Shown here piece after piece: positions 11,509 through 24,075 of a stretch of 64,000 nucleotides of DNA. The stretch spans positions 1 through 64,000 of the forward strand of contig JAPVLO010000133.1 in the NCBI GenBank assembly GCA_027257055.1, in the 5' to 3' direction. Positions within the stretch are counted from its first letter, which is position 1; each line of letters begins with the position of its first letter. The translations under genes and the position numbers were made by a program. Source of the stretch: Cephalopachus bancanus. Lineage: Eukaryota; Chordata; Mammalia; Primates; Tarsiidae. Below the pieces are notes generated by a model. That model did no database searches, was not told the origin of the DNA, and saw only the letters and a program-made list of their open reading frames with translations.

Positions 11509-11831
11509 GGCTGGGCTCGGTGACTCAGCCTGTAATCCCAGCACTTTGGGAGGCTGAGGTGAGTGGATTGCCTGAGCCCGCGGGTTCGAGACCCGCCTGG
11601 GCAACTTGGCGAGACCTCATCTCTACAATAAACCAAAAATTAGCCAGGCGTGGTAGCGCGCATCTGTAGTTCCAGCTCCTTGGAAGGCTGAGGTGGAAGG
11701 ATCACCGGAGTCCAGCAGGTCAAGGCTGCAGTGACCAGGAGTGGCCACTGCACTCCAGTCTGGACGTCGGAGTGAGACTCCAACTCAAAAAAAAAAAAAA
11801 AACACCTAAAAAACAAAACAAAACAAAAAAA
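11509..11831 (+). mobile_element. Full-length Alu, lineage-type, long form
   Basis: Left arm with CTGTAATCCCAGCACTTTGG, GCCCGCGGGTTCGAGACCCG and CCTGGGCAACTTGGCGAGAC; right arm ends GAGTGAGACTCCAACTC, followed by a mixed A-rich tail. The flanks share AAGAAAAT, a weak duplication. It represents the form that keeps the CAACTTGG bases missing in the copies at 27981, 49256 and 60507. Confidence 0.9.
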
Positions 11832-12287
11832 GAAAATTACATAATGGGACATCAATAATGGAACATCTCTTTTATGTTTTATTCACCAATAAATAACTGA
11901 AAACTAAAGTAAATATGGCTAAATGATAATATTTGTTAAAATTCCATGATGAATAAGTAAATATGTATGTTTTATTTATAGCTATTCTCCATACCTATCT
12001 GTATGTTACATATTTCATCATTTTTTTAAAAATTAAAGGAAAATCCAAGTTTCCACCAGACAGAATGCAGCAGACATGGAAAATGAGTTAGGCTCATTTT
12101 AGGTTATAACTACAGTTTTATAATATTTCCATGGCAGCTTGAGGATAATAAATTGATGTTTGAATCATGAGGGATGAGTGTCTTATCACTTTTCTGTTAT
12201 TTGTAAATTTTTTATGAATACTCCATTCCATTGATTGCCCTTCTGGGCAACAAAAGGCATCTACTAATGTCTCTCATGTTCCTGCAG

Positions 12288-12383
12288 ATGGACAGTGTTA
12301 TGAATATAAGTGGATGGCCAGTGCTTGGAAGGGGGCTTCCCGAACAGTCTGGTGTCAAAGATCAGATGGTGTAAATGTAACAG
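12288..12383 (+). CDS. THSD7A: THSD7A exon, linker after the last TSP1 repeat
   Basis: A 96-bp exon (acceptor TTCCTGCAG, donor GTAAAC), phase 1-1. It joins the preceding exon to read ...KSCD-DGQCYEYKWMAS..., continuing with AWKGASRTVWCQRSDGVNVT. The cysteines in GQCYEY and VWCQR belong to the terminal part of the TSP1-like module. An N-glycosylation sequon Asn-Val-Thr starts at 12374. The donor differs from consensus at position +5 (GTAAAC) but the phase and protein continuity are exact. Confidence 0.95.
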
Positions 12384-15211
12384 GTAAACCTCCAACTTCT
12401 CTTTGTTCTTTGGACATCGTCTCATAACACACATATAATTGGTTAAAGAACATAATGAAGATAATCTTTTAGTATTCAACACGGGGTTAGAATTCAGGAC
12501 TCCTGAGCTGTGTGCCCATCTGGTGACCAATGACAAATTATGGTATTGTATGTTTCAAGTTATCTCTTGCCTCGCACTTTTAGATATTGCTGCTGGAGTT
12601 TCCTTAATTAAAATACCATTTAACATTAATAAATGATTATAAGTAAATAATTTTCAAATTACTTTTTCTATAAATTTTATGTATGAATAACTAATTATGT
12701 TTTTAAAAATGAGGGTTTTCTTTTTACTGTTTCTGCTTCTTTGCCTTCTGAACAGAGTACAAACACAGGCCAAAAATACCACCAAAGGAGTTTGATGGTA
12801 CAAATTTAAATATCTTACATGGATTCAAAAAATCTATGATGTAGAGGCATTCTTATTAAACAATAGAGAAGACCTATTGGTAAATCTCAAACTCAGACCA
12901 TCTGAGCAGCTTATGTACATGCCCTCATTCAAAATTGTGATTCATCCCAAGAAGAAATCCAAAGGAAGAACTTTTTATATTGTACTTCGACCAAATATAC
13001 CTCCAGAGAACTGCTCTAATCTGCCATTACCAAAAGCTTCTCTATCTGAGCTCAGTCAATGCAAAGGATCCCTGTTATTCCTTGAAGGGGGATAAGACTT
13101 TGACTTCAGATGTGTTAGTGAATCGCCCCAAATTTTTCTAGAAAGGAATGAAAGTCAGAACCAGAACCTCAGCCTCAGGCACATGGGCCCCCAAATCACC
13201 TCTCCTTAAACACTTTATCTTTCTAGACCTGACAGGAATCTCTATAGCAACGGCAGCAGGAGTGTTGACCGATGGCTGCTCAGGGGCCTGCAAACTTGCT
13301 GAAGCTCTTTGAGCCTCCTGTGGGGAGAAAAAGTAATGTGCATTCGGCTACCTCTGAGTAATGCCCATTTATAAATTTAACTTTAATGTATACAGTAAGA
13401 TAGCAGTCACAGGGATCAATACAGTTTTTGAAAACTATCAATTTTTACATTGAATTTTAAATTACCTAGAATTACTGAATCCTAATTGGTTATTTCCTCC
13501 TTCTGGAAGCTGGATCAGGAAGTCAATTGTGTGTGTGTGAAAGAATGATTTTTTACATGAGAAAGCTGCATCAAGCAATCCTTGGCAAAAGCAACTCCTC
13601 CCTGAGGACATGTACTAACAAAGAAAAGATAACTATAGGGAAACCTTTTGCTCTCTCACAGTATTATGTTTTGGGGGGCATATCTGCTCCAGCCACCGCA
13701 CTCTGAGAGGTCTGGGGTAAGAAGAGGCCTGGACAGGGAAGCCCAGGTTTTCTGAACCAGGAGGTATGGTAGGGTCATCTGTTCAGCTCAGAGATGGGAA
13801 ATGAATGTCTCCATTCTTCTTTAAACTATTCTGAAGAACCTCAACAGCCTTCCCAGAGCATCCTATACATTCACATGTTTTTTCCCAAATATGGATGCAG
13901 ATAATTTTTATCTGCCTTCTCTCCTAAATGTTAAAAGCTCTTCTCCCACTGCAATTGGGGTTATTCCCCAATGCAACAGTAAGCCAAACTTTAAAAGACT
14001 TGCCTGTAGAGATCATATTTTTAATTTTTTTTCTATAAAGCAAAGTGTCCAATATATTTCTTTCTAAGACTGTTTGGTACCAAAAAGCCGATGTGTTAAT
14101 GATTTGTGATAAACTCTATATGCATTCTTCTTTCAACTTTTAGAAGAGATGAGATTCTTTATAAGAAAGAGGCAAGTGTGTAAAGGAATCTTATCTTGAT
14201 CAATATGTTAATTTATAAATCATCTTTGTAAAAGACCCAAAATATTGCTTTTCTTTTCCATTGTGTGTTTAATGATATTAACTTCAATATGGCCACTTAA
14301 CTACAGTTACCTTGCAATGACTAACTACTTTTCCATAACAACTTTTCCATGAATATTTTAGGTTTGTAATATTGAGAAAAAGACCAAGAATTAGCAATAG
14401 GCATCTTTGATTAAATTTCAGATGAATCATCAGTCCTATAAATAAAGAAAAACTTTGCTTTTGCTAAAATTCTGTTAAGCTGAGCAGTATAGTTTGAAAA
14501 TATGGGCTTCTGTCACATCACCAGTGGTCCTTTATGTCATGTATTCCTATCTTAAAACCTCATTTACAACAGCGTAGTCACAGTTGTGACCATACTTGAA
14601 AACAAAGAAGAAAAAGAGTGATAAATGGCTCTATTATCAAGTAAAAACAGGCATGCAAAACTAAGGACTTGGTAACTACCTGTGTTTTCTTCTTGATACC
14701 CAGAGAATATCTACCCTAAGTTAGCAAAAACAGTGATTTTTCTCCAAAAGAAATACATATTATTTTAAAAATACATTTATTTAACATAAAGAGTTATCTC
14801 AAGAGATAGGAAAATTATTGCTTTCAATCTCCAAGAAAAAATTTAACTTTAAAAGAAAATTAAATTTGCTTTGCAGAATTTGCAGGACTTAGTTTCGGGA
14901 ATTTCCTGACAGAAATAGGCTGTGTGGGATTAGTGTTTTCCAAATAGCAGCTATAGAATTATCCTTTCAACAAATTCATATTGAACACCTGCTAAGTACC
15001 GGGCACTGTGCCGTCTCCCCTGGGTGAGAAGGGCCTCAAGTCGCTGAACCCAGTGGTCAAGGTTCCCAAAGCATTTCACGGTCAATCACCAACAGAAACA
15101 TCTGTGGGATTCCCAAAGCTGTACAAGACTCAAAGACACATTGCCAACAATAGTGCATTTTTATCATAGCAAGAGTTACTGTTTGTCAAAACGTGATTTT
15201 CTGTTCTGCAG
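12384..15211 (+). other. THSD7A: THSD7A intron, 2.83 kb, poor in recognisable repeats
   Basis: The intron runs from GTAAAC to the acceptor TTCTGCAG ending at 15211. I recognise no Alu or L1. A 73-codon open stretch at 12877-13095 has no family I know. Around 14965-15040 a diverged segment with AACACCTGCTAAGTACCGGG resembles an ancient mammalian repeat. The rest shows no structure I can name. Confidence 0.85.
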
Positions 15212-15294
15212 GAGGCTGCCTGGTGGTGAGCCAGCCTGATGCCGACAGGTCTTGTAACCCGCCATGTAGCCAGCCCCACTCGTACTGTAGCGAG
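15212..15294 (+). CDS. THSD7A: THSD7A exon, first half of EGF-like cysteine cluster
   Basis: An 83-bp exon (acceptor TTCTGCAG, donor GTATGT), phase 1 at the start and 0 at the end. It encodes GGCLVVSQPDADRSCNPPCS followed by QPHSYCSE. The spacing C-x3-C-x6-C, continued by C-x-C in the next exon, resembles an EGF-like module placed between the TSP1 array and the membrane. Reading through the donor stays open for some codons but gives no family sequence. Confidence 0.95.
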
Positions 15295-15639
15295 GTATGT
15301 GTGAATTCAGCAGGGCAGACACGCCAGCTGTGTCATGTGTCCCCCCACTGTCCCTTATGCAACCCACCCCCCAAAAAACCTGTCGAGAGGCACGAAATGT
15401 TTATTTTTAGATGTGTTATTTTATCACTGTAGACAATTCTGAATGCACTTGCTTTCCCTCTTAGAATACATTTGTGTATAATTCCAAAAGTATGTTCTTT
15501 TTCTTACATAGTTAAACAGAAATTACATGTAGGAATTTCCCAGAACAGTCCTTGATTAGAGCCTTGTCTCCAGCTGGGTCTGCTGTGCTTTCGAAGATTA
15601 CCTTGAGTGGCTATTGTGAATCTTCTCGTTCTCCCACAG

Positions 15640-15847
15640 ACAAAAACATGCCATTGTGAAGAAGGATACACTGAAGTCATGTCTTCTAATAGTACCCTTG
15701 AGCAGTGCACACTTATCCCCGTGGTGGTGATACCCACTGTGGAGGACAAAAGAGATGTGAAAACTAGTCGGGCGGTACATCCAACCCAAACCTCCAGCAA
15801 CCCAGTAGGACGGGGAAGGACCTGGTTTCTACAACCATTTGGACCAG
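15640..15847 (+). CDS. THSD7A: THSD7A exon, end of EGF-like cluster and juxtamembrane stalk
   Basis: A 208-bp exon (acceptor CTCCCACAG, donor GTGAGG), phase 0 to 1, separated from the previous exon by only 345 bp. It opens TKTCHCEEGYTEV, completing the EGF-like cysteines, with a sequon Asn-Ser-Thr at 15688. A CTLIPVVVIP segment follows, then a Ser/Thr/Pro-rich stalk including RAVHPTQTSSNP and GRGRTWFLQPFGP. The stalk is hydrophilic and low in cysteine, as expected for an extended spacer next to the membrane and a plausible site of shedding (inference). Confidence 0.95.
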
Positions 15848-18277
15848 GTGAGGTGTCTAAACAACGTTGGTATAGAAATAATTCTTTAGTTATACATTTA
15901 GCTGATACCAAAGGATTAAAAAAGTGAGCAGACCTTTTCATTTGAGCTATCTATTATTTCATCGACCGGCAGTTATTCTGATACTACCAGCTAGTCTTGT
16001 ATTTCTTACTATTAGTATTAAAAAAGTTCTCTTGCTCAAAGTGCACAGAAATGAAATTACTTTTTTTCTGAGCAAAGTCCTAGGATTTACTTGAGTGCAA
16101 TTCCATTCCAAAAGATGCAAGTACAGTTAATTTCAAAATGAACAAAAATGAAAATATAAATTAGGGAGAAAATGTGTTGTCATTCAGAAATGGAACAAAG
16201 GAGACTATAAAGACGTTCTAGAATTTTTAGTTTGATCATAAGAATAGTGATAGCTTGAACTTTAAACAGGACATCACGGATGCAGTCCCGTGCTAGGAGG
16301 TGTGTGGTGACCCGTCCAATTTATATCAGCCCTGAAAGCTGGCTCACTCAAATAGTCAGAATCTGTACTAGTGCCAAATACACAAGGGCAGCATGGAGAC
16401 TTCCCTTCTGAATGGGATGATCCAAACCTGGAGGCTGATCAGACCTTTTTTTACAATAAACAGCTCTCAGTGTATCCAGTAATGGACTTGAAACCCATAC
16501 AGGCTAACACTCGAAGGCCCGATGAAATGCTATTCTCTGCTCTGTGCACTTTCTCTCCCCATCTGGATTTAATCATATGCTCATCCCTGGAACTAACCAG
16601 ATGCTTGAAAATGTACTGCAAGAGCTGTATGGCCGCTAAGATCATGCCACTTTTGCTCACACCCTGGAGGAATTACTAACTCAGGAGCAAAGGAAGTTCC
16701 CAGGCATCAGCTACTCTGTAATTTCATTAGAAACATGAGCTAGGAGGGAAGGAATTTGCATAGTCAGCTCATCTCCATATCTAATACTTTAAGCCAAAGT
16801 ACTCTCCCTTATTGGAGAATCAGTATTGAATTTTTAAGGTATTTTAAATATTTGGATGATTAACTTTTAATCACATTATCCTTACCTTGAGAAGCTTTTT
16901 AGTGTAAGATACAATTTATTTTGCAAAGATGCTTTGTCTGTAAGCATGGGGAACTCTTCTCTTGGTGTTCAAAATAGCTGGCCAGCAAATAACCAGTAGC
17001 AATCTTGACCTTGGCCAAGAATTCAAGCAACTCTCCTCACATCAAAATCAGGTTGTTTTTTTTTTAAAGAAGGAGAATATTATTGTCATTATTTTAAATT
17101 TAATATATAGTTTTTCCAAAGTGAACATTTTAATATATTAAAAGGGTTCTGAAAAATTATACTGAGACATCTTTGGTTTTAAAAAAGTCAAAGAACATTT
17201 ATTGATAAAAACTCTCAAGGCCGAGAAACCCAACAGGGCAACAGCTCTTCTGATCTTAAACTCAGTTCAATTTAAAAAAATAAAAAAATCTGTAGAGTAA
17301 AAGGAAAGGGTATTTAGAATATTAATTGAGTTCATTTCCAGCAAATAACTTTAACTTGATCCAGGTGTGAAAAATATTCCACAATACCAATTTGCTTTTG
17401 ATGTCTTTCAAATATTGAATAAACTAGAGTCTATATAAAGTCAATTTTGTCCAATCTATAACTTTAACACTAATATCAAATATTTAATGGTATGGTTGCA
17501 GCAGAAAATATGTCGATGTGAGGATCAAATTAAATTAAGCAGTGTCATTAATAGCATCTTGTGCTTGAAGTTTAAAACCAAGAATTTCAAAGAACATGAG
17601 ACCAGAAAACCAAATTAGAAAAGTCCCTGTCATGTCTGACTCCTATATTAGTAAAGATAGAAAAAATTATTTAGAGTTTTTTTGTGTTAGCTAAAAAAGG
17701 TTTTTTTAAAAAATGATATTGTCAAACCAATTTTAGAACACACCATAAGCATAGACTGAATAAAAAGATTGTTAATTCAAAAAATTAAATATATTTCCCT
17801 TCATTTCATCTGGAACAAAAATGGTAAAAAACAAAGCTTGTGTTTAAATATCAACACGTCAATTCAAGATTTTAAGACTTTTTAAAAACTGCATTACTTT
17901 CATCTTTTCCTGTAATTTCCATTCTCAAGCTACATTGAAAATCATAAGAAAATATTTGTACGGTATTACACATGTACTGAGTTTGAAGTAAAATTAGGTT
18001 AAGAGGCAGCAAAAGTTTAGACATATAAGCTAGAAATATGAACTTAAACATTATTTATTACTTTTCAATTCAATTCTCATAGATAACTTATCTTTAATGA
18101 AGCAGCATCTAACTCATAATAGCAGCTTTGCATTAATCATTAACTATGCTGAAGCAGTAATTCATTATGAGTTTTGAAAGAAATTAGTCATATGTGGTTG
18201 GTCATTGGTCATAGTTAAAGACTGTCTCATTTATACCAGACTAATGTAAATTAATAACTAATATCCATTCTTCTTAG
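15848..18277 (+). other. THSD7A: THSD7A intron, 2.43 kb, no recognised repeat
   Basis: The intron runs from GTGAGG to TTCTTAG ending at 18277. It is AT-rich with no Alu, L1 or microsatellite that I can identify. The 102-codon open frame at 16371-16679 has no recognisable domain and no splice context that would add it to the gene. Confidence 0.85.
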
Positions 18278-18365
18278 ATGGGAGACTAAAGACCTGGGTT
18301 TATGGTGTAGCAGCCGGGGCATTTGTGTTACTCATCTTTATTGTCTCCATGATTTATCTAGCTTG
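18278..18365 (+). CDS. THSD7A: THSD7A exon, transmembrane helix
   Basis: An 88-bp exon (acceptor TTCTTAG, donor GTGAGT), phase 1 to 2. After DGRLKTW it encodes an uninterrupted hydrophobic stretch of about 22 residues (codons 18298-18363, rich in Val, Ala, Leu, Ile and Phe), ending in Ala and then a Cys split across the next splice. The helix is preceded by basic residues outside and followed by a strongly basic run inside. This fits a type I, single-pass membrane protein. Confidence 0.96.
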
Positions 18366-19043
18366 GTGAGTGTTTAAATATTTAAAAAATATTAGGGGGT
18401 ATACAGTGTCTCTATATCAGAGAAAAGACTTTCCATTAACCATAACACAGAAATAGCAATCTAATGTCTCAAATAAGTATTCTATATTTCTTTAGTGTTC
18501 ACATGAAGTTTTTATTTTTTAAAAAGCATGGCTTTAGTTCAAATCTACCAAATTGGTGAGCTAGAACTGCTGCTGGTCATATTTTCAAGTGTATTCTCTT
18601 GAAAGTATCAAAAAATTCGTTGCATGGCCGATGGTGAATTGTAGATTTTTATATTGTGTCACTACCAGAGGAAGATAGTATGGGAATATCTCATCTTACT
18701 CAACTATCTTGTAAAACATGTATTATTTATAAATTATGTATTGTAAATACAACCAATCATATTATGATGTTATTTCTGCTATTAGTAGTAAACCAATTCT
18801 ACTTGGATAATTTATGTTTTATAAGATAATACAATATTTGAAGTGTATTCAAAGTTTGTTCAGAACATTAAACTGTGAAATTCAAAGAGATCAGAAAATC
18901 AAATTCTGAATTTAGGTAGTGTAGGCAATTTAGACAATTTAGGTCTATCAACTTGATTTGCTTTTTAAAAAATTTAAAGCAATCAAATTTAAAATTAAAG
19001 ATTGATTTTATTCTCCTCATTTAAATGAATCTTGTTTTTATAG
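18366..19043 (+). other. THSD7A: THSD7A last intron, 678 bp
   Basis: Short AT-rich intron from GTGAGT to TTTTTATAG ending at 19043. No repeat recognised. Confidence 0.9.
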
Positions 19044-19128
19044 CAAAAAGCCAAAGAAACCCCAAAGAAGGCAAAACAACCGACTGAAACCTTTAACCTT
19101 AGCCTATGATGGTGATGCAGACATGTAA
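19044..19128 (+). CDS. THSD7A: THSD7A terminal coding exon, cytoplasmic tail and stop
   Basis: The coding part of the last exon starts with the third base of the split Cys codon and reads KKPKKPQRRQNNRLK, then PLTLAYDGDADM and TAA at 19126-19128. The tail is short and very basic next to the membrane, with an acidic end. This C-terminus is what I recognise as THSD7A. Summed over the six exons the coding length is 734 nt, which is a partial codon plus 243 residues and a stop, with no frameshift or premature stop. Confidence 0.96.
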
Positions 19129-20596
19129 CATACATCTTTTCCTGGCAACAACTAGTTTCGGCTTTCTGACTTTGTAGTAGATATCCAGAGGCCACAACAA
19201 ACGTATCCAAACTGTGTGGATTAAAATGCATTTTACTTTTTAAAAGAGCATCATAAAGACAAGAGTAACAGTTCTGCTGCCACTGGAGATATTCAAGACA
19301 GTACGGCTTACATAAAGACCATCCATCCTGAGAATTCTAGGAGATTTAGTTAACTACATGCTGCATTCAGGAGTTTGATGTCATCTTTTCTGAAATCTAC
19401 CAACTGAAAACCACTCTTTCATCTCTAAAAATTAATGGCAGAATTGGCCATTTTGGATGCCTGGGGCAAAACCATCTGCAGTGTTGACCCATAAAACTTT
19501 CTAGCATGAAGAGTTTATACCAAGATCTGTACAATACTATAGTGAAGCGTAACAACATGTATACTCAAATGAATGATACACATTATGTCAGATTATGTAC
19601 TTGTTAATAAGCAGTTTTAACAATTAATAAGAAATAAGCTCTAAGCTAGGTAGAAAAGGCATTGAATACATTCAGCATCTTGGTGGTTGATGGTAGCTTT
19701 TATTGACTTGTATTTCAGAGACAAAGACTCTTTTCTAAGACTTCCTTCTTGTCTCTCTCCAAAGCACGAATGCTGGACATGTACTAGTATCTTAGAAGAA
19801 AGAGTCCTCAAGTTCAGTATTTTATAGTGGTTATTGTATGGAAAACTAATTTACTTGTGTTAATACAATACATTTCTACTTCCCCTAATTTTCAAACTAG
19901 TTGCCTGCATCTTTTTTGCTATATGGAAGGCACATTTTTGCACTATATTAGTGCACCATGATAGGCTCTGAACCAGTATTGCCATAGAAACTGCCTCTTT
20001 TCACATGGGATGAAGACATCTGTGTTGAGAGTGTCAAGGAGACATTTGCAAGTTCTTGCATCCTGAAGAGAGTAAAGTTTGATTTGGATGGCAACAAGAT
20101 AGAATCAGCTGTTACACTTGCTGTCTACACACTGACTCATCACTGCAGCCATTGTGCAATTGACAACATGGCGGTAATTTAAGTGTTGAAGTCCCCAACC
20201 CATGAACCCTCCAGAAGGTGAATTCTCCTAGTTGGTTTGTAATTGTTCTTTGAAGGCTGTTTATGACTAGATTTTTATATTTGTTATCTTTGTTAAAAAA
20301 AGAAAAGAAAAGAAAAAAAGGAACTGGTTGTCTTTTTATTTTGAGCAGACGGAGAAGATAATGTATCAATAACTTTTGTAACTAAAGAAATCAAAACTAT
20401 GTGTTGATTTTTCTTTCTCCTAGATCTGTTTGCCCAGTTTCAGAGTGAATGTCTGTCTTGCAAAAAGGATGTCAAAGTGTATGGTCTCTTGTCTTTCTCA
20501 CTGGTAAAATCTGAAGCAGTTTTTTTAATGTATGATTTTAAAAACAAAAATATTTAGACAAGAAGAATAAGTACCTTGTCCAGGGCTTTATTCAAT

Positions 20597-20796
20597 ATCT
20601 AGACCAAGGGCGGCAGACTTTCAGTAAAGAGCCAGATAGGAAATATTTTCAGCCAGGTCTATGTTGCCGATTCTCAACTCTGCTGTACACAGTAAATGAA
20701 GAAATGAAAATGGCTTTTTTCCAATAAAACTTTCTTTACAAAAACAGCCAGCAGACCACCTTTGCAAGCTGCAATATGCTGACCCCTGGTCTAGAT
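20597..20796. mobile_element. Old hAT-type MITE inside the THSD7A 3'UTR
   Basis: Body 20605-20788, with degenerate terminal inverted repeats (CAAGGG at the start, CCCCTG at the end). It is flanked by 8-bp sites ATCTAGAC at 20597-20604 and GTCTAGAT at 20789-20796, identical at the central six bases, as expected for a hAT target duplication. Internal blocks AGAGCCAGATAGGAAATATT, CCAATAAAACTTTCTTTAC and GCTGACCCCTG match a common short eutherian hAT (Charlie-group) repeat. I am not certain of the family name. Confidence 0.8.
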
Positions 20797-23700
20797 GTGT
20801 GTGGGTCTTTTTTTTTTTTAACAATTGTACAAAAATATTTTTTCTTTATATCTATACTTTCTTGTTTTCTGCTTTTTATTTATTTTCCGTGGATGATTTC
20901 GTTGAATGTTAACTCTATATGGTGTCATCTTTAGTTTTCATTCATTTACCCTCTGATTACAATGAATGTTTAATTTCTAAGGTGAAAGCATACATACTTT
21001 AAATTTATCATTGTATTGGAAGTAACTATAATTTTAACAGATTTAGCCCTGGGAATGGCACAGTGGGACAATATCTAATTTAGCAGAGTTTTCTCCTATG
21101 ACAAGAAAATTCAAAAGGTGCCATTAAAAAGCAATACCATTTTTCAGGTAACATTATTGCAACAACCTCTGGGAGAGAGAAGAACATTAGGTTTTCAGGT
21201 AAAAAATAATAATAATAGTATAACAAACCATTTTATCTTAAATGTAGCTGTGTTGCTGTAGAAGTGGTTTGGGTTAGAAAGTATTTTGCCTTCATGCTGG
21301 AGTTTGGCTCCCCCTGCTGTTCATTAGAGTATTTGCAAAGATTATAAAGGACATCAGATTAGGATATGATGGTCTCCAAAATGAAAGTTTTCTTTGTATT
21401 TCAATAAGAACTAAATGCAGAAAGCACAAATCCCTTATTCAGTAGTCACTGTATTCAGCAATGTAAATCATTTAAAAGTGAACTTTACTTTTAAACCAGG
21501 GATTTAAACAAAGAAAATCAAAACAAAAATCCACTTAATCTGTTTTATTGAACAGGAGGACAAAAGTAATACTGTTACTCTAAAACTGTGATAGTCAATA
21601 TAAATACTCAGGGGACTTCCAGATAATTAAATTGATCTCTTTGAATAAATAAACTTCATTTGTCCGAAATGGTTGAGCAAGAATCTCTTGCAGTTACTTG
21701 TAAAATTCAGCGAACAGTCATAAAACGTGTCCAATGCCTAACAATTTTGAAATGTGGAAGCGCATAAAATATTGTTCCCACTAAAGCTATGTTTAATATA
21801 TTGTAAAATGTCACTAATTCAGAACACAAATCAGTGTCATATTGTAAGAATTAAATGAATTGAGATAAAAAAACATAAAATGTTATGAAAATACATATTT
21901 TATTCATAAGTTGATTACTGGTACAGTATGTATGTGCAGAACAGATTAGGTTAAATATGTCCTAACATTGGGGAACACGTTGGAAGATCACTGTGAGGAT
22001 AAATAAGTAATACTAGATTGTTTCTTGTTAGAAAAGTGGAAAGAGAGCAGTGTGGCTATCAGGCTAATTTGGAAAAATGGGACGTTACTATATTCATGTT
22101 TATAACATGAAAATGGCCTTGTCTTTGTTTCTGGCATGAGTCAATAATGAGTTAAATATTATACTGGAATATCATCAAAATCTTATTCTTCCTGTTCATT
22201 CTAAGAATTCAGGAGGGGACTATAATTACTAATGACAGTAAGCTGACATTTTTGCCTTACCAAAATAGTCTTTGAGCCCAAAAAAGACTTTGAACGACTG
22301 TTCTATATATATGAAAGTCTGCTTGGTTTAACAAAAGAAAAAATTTGACACAGTATTATATGACTGTTGGACTGTTTCAATAGAAACCATATAGAAGTGG
22401 CATATCTGATTGCTCTTAAAAGGGACTGATTTGCTTATTCATCTATACTTAATTCAATATATTGACCATATTCTTTATTTCAAAGACTTTTTGAGAACAC
22501 TACCGTGTAGCTTCAACTAATCGAAAGGGAATACATAAAAGCATGTTTCTGATTACTTACAACAAAGCACAAATTACTTATAACAAGACAGATATTTATT
22601 GACACATGTAAGACACTCTTAGGCAACGTAAACAATAATTAGTTATGGCTTTTTGTATACATAGGTTCCTAAGACACTCAGAAAAAGGAAAGAATGCTTG
22701 AATGAAGATAGCACTTAAACACATGGACCCCCTCCTCTAAGTTTGTTTTTAAATGTGCTTAGTCTTTTTTCCTGTGTAATGTGACTTAGGCTATGCTATT
22801 TGGAGTTTGGTCTCCCCTACTGCACCCTCGTGTAGGGGCAATGGTCATTGTGGCTTCATCAGAACTCTATTCAGTTCCTGGACATCCCAAGTAAAGTCAC
22901 TTCTTATTTCTTAAGAGAAGCACACATCGATGACCTATGTCCTTGGTCCTTTCTGGTGATTTTCTCTGCATGGTCTCTCTCCACTCTCTCAGCAGCTAAT
23001 CCTGTCTACCACTCTCAGAACTACCTTCTGCTAAACAGGCTGAAATGTTTAATGAGAAAAAGAGGAGAATACCTGCAGATCCTTCCTGTAAGAATCAAGG
23101 TGTCACTCAGAGTGAACATCTTGACTTGAACAGAATGCGCTGGTCAAAGAAATGAAGGTAGGAGGAAGGGAAGGTATGGAAGGCATGCAGAACAGAAGAA
23201 AAGTCCTTATCTGTAAAAACATGAATTCCTACACATGCTTTAACCCGGCCCAAGCCTCCTATTCTTCCTACCTCCATCTTTGTCCCCTTCCCACACCATA
23301 CAAATGGTGAAGGAGGCCTGCACCTTTTAATACAGAACAGAAAGAAGCATCCATTCTTAAGCTGATTTGGGGTCTAAATCGATTTGCAAGAATCTTGCTT
23401 CCCAAATGATCTGGGAGCTCCCTGCTTTAAAAAATATTGCCAAATTCCAATGTGTTTTTCTGTTTCTCCCCTAAGACTGAAGGTTTTGAAAGGACAGTAG
23501 TCTTTGAGCAAATCTGTGGGGAACCTTGTCAGGCATGGTCTTTTCTGGACCTATAGAGATGAGAACAACATCTGCCCATTTCGGTAACAGCTGTCTACAC
23601 TTAGTCCTGTCTCAGGTGGGCCTGGCCACAGGACAGGGTCTCAGGAATTTAGAACTGGAGTGTGGGCCTAGCGACTAGTTATTCTTCTAGTAAAAGGATG

Positions 23701-24051
23701 TTTTGCAGTGTGATATGATCATTCTATAGCAGAGACACTGAAAATTGGTTATGTCTACATTATTGAGTGAAACAAAGGCAAAATTAATCCATTTAATGTT
23801 GCAGTTTCATCATTTTGTGCTTCTACCAAATCAGATCTTAAAAAGGGCAGTATTGAAGAGTTTTAGCGTGTGGGAGCCATGTTTTCGGTGATAGAACATC
23901 TCCATTTTATTTAATTGCCAGTTTTATTGTTGTGCTTTGTGGGTATATTTTTTTCTATTTTTATGCGATAGTTTCTAGATTGCCTACTTTTCAACCCCAG
24001 TGAAATTTTCCCAACAATTTTTCAGGAGTCTATTCATGTTTATTTTTAGAA

Positions 24052-24057
24052 AATAAA
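24052..24057 (+). terminator. THSD7A: Candidate poly(A) signal AATAAA of THSD7A
   Basis: A canonical hexamer 4.9 kb after the stop codon, close to the length I recall for the human 3'UTR. It is followed by T-rich sequence. The hexamers at 25309 and 25369 are alternatives. Confidence 0.4.
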
Positions 24058-24075
24058 CATTTAGATTCCTTTCCT

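Larger units (their letters stand above)
6429..12287 (+). other. THSD7A: THSD7A intron, 5.86 kb
   Basis: The intron is bounded by GTGAGT at 6429 and TTCCTGCAG ending at 12287. Positions 6429-7370 look like unique AT-rich sequence apart from a small TG/TA run near 6889-6915. About 7370-11475 is an ancient L1M broken up by a truncated Alu and a mariner copy. A younger Alu follows at 11509, and 11832-12287 is unremarkable. Confidence 0.9.
19129..24075 (+). other. THSD7A: THSD7A 3'UTR (end approximate)
   Basis: Human THSD7A mRNA has a 3'UTR of about 5 kb (memory). Here the sequence after the stop is AU-rich and contains no Alu or L1 until 25425. Candidate AATAAA signals are at 20723-20728 (inside an old DNA transposon), 21644-21653 (two overlapping), 24052-24057, 25309-25314 and 25369-25374. 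The end given follows the 24052 signal; a real end up to about 25.35 kb is equally possible. Stretches like TTATTTTTAGAAAATAAA and many ATTTA pentamers suggest post-transcriptional control (inference). Confidence 0.6.

Noticed and set aside
11580..11600. tRNA-like B-box GGTTCGAGACC as a tRNA gene.
   Set aside because: It is the internal Pol III promoter box of 7SL-derived Alu elements, repeated in every lineage-type copy here.
15504..15941. 145-codon - strand frame opposite a THSD7A exon.
   Set aside because: It is a shadow of the exon at 15640-15847, where the + strand gives the conserved protein with matching splice phases.
16371..16679. 102-codon frame in a THSD7A intron.
   Set aside because: No domain, no splice signals placing it in phase, and an overlapping antisense frame of similar length.
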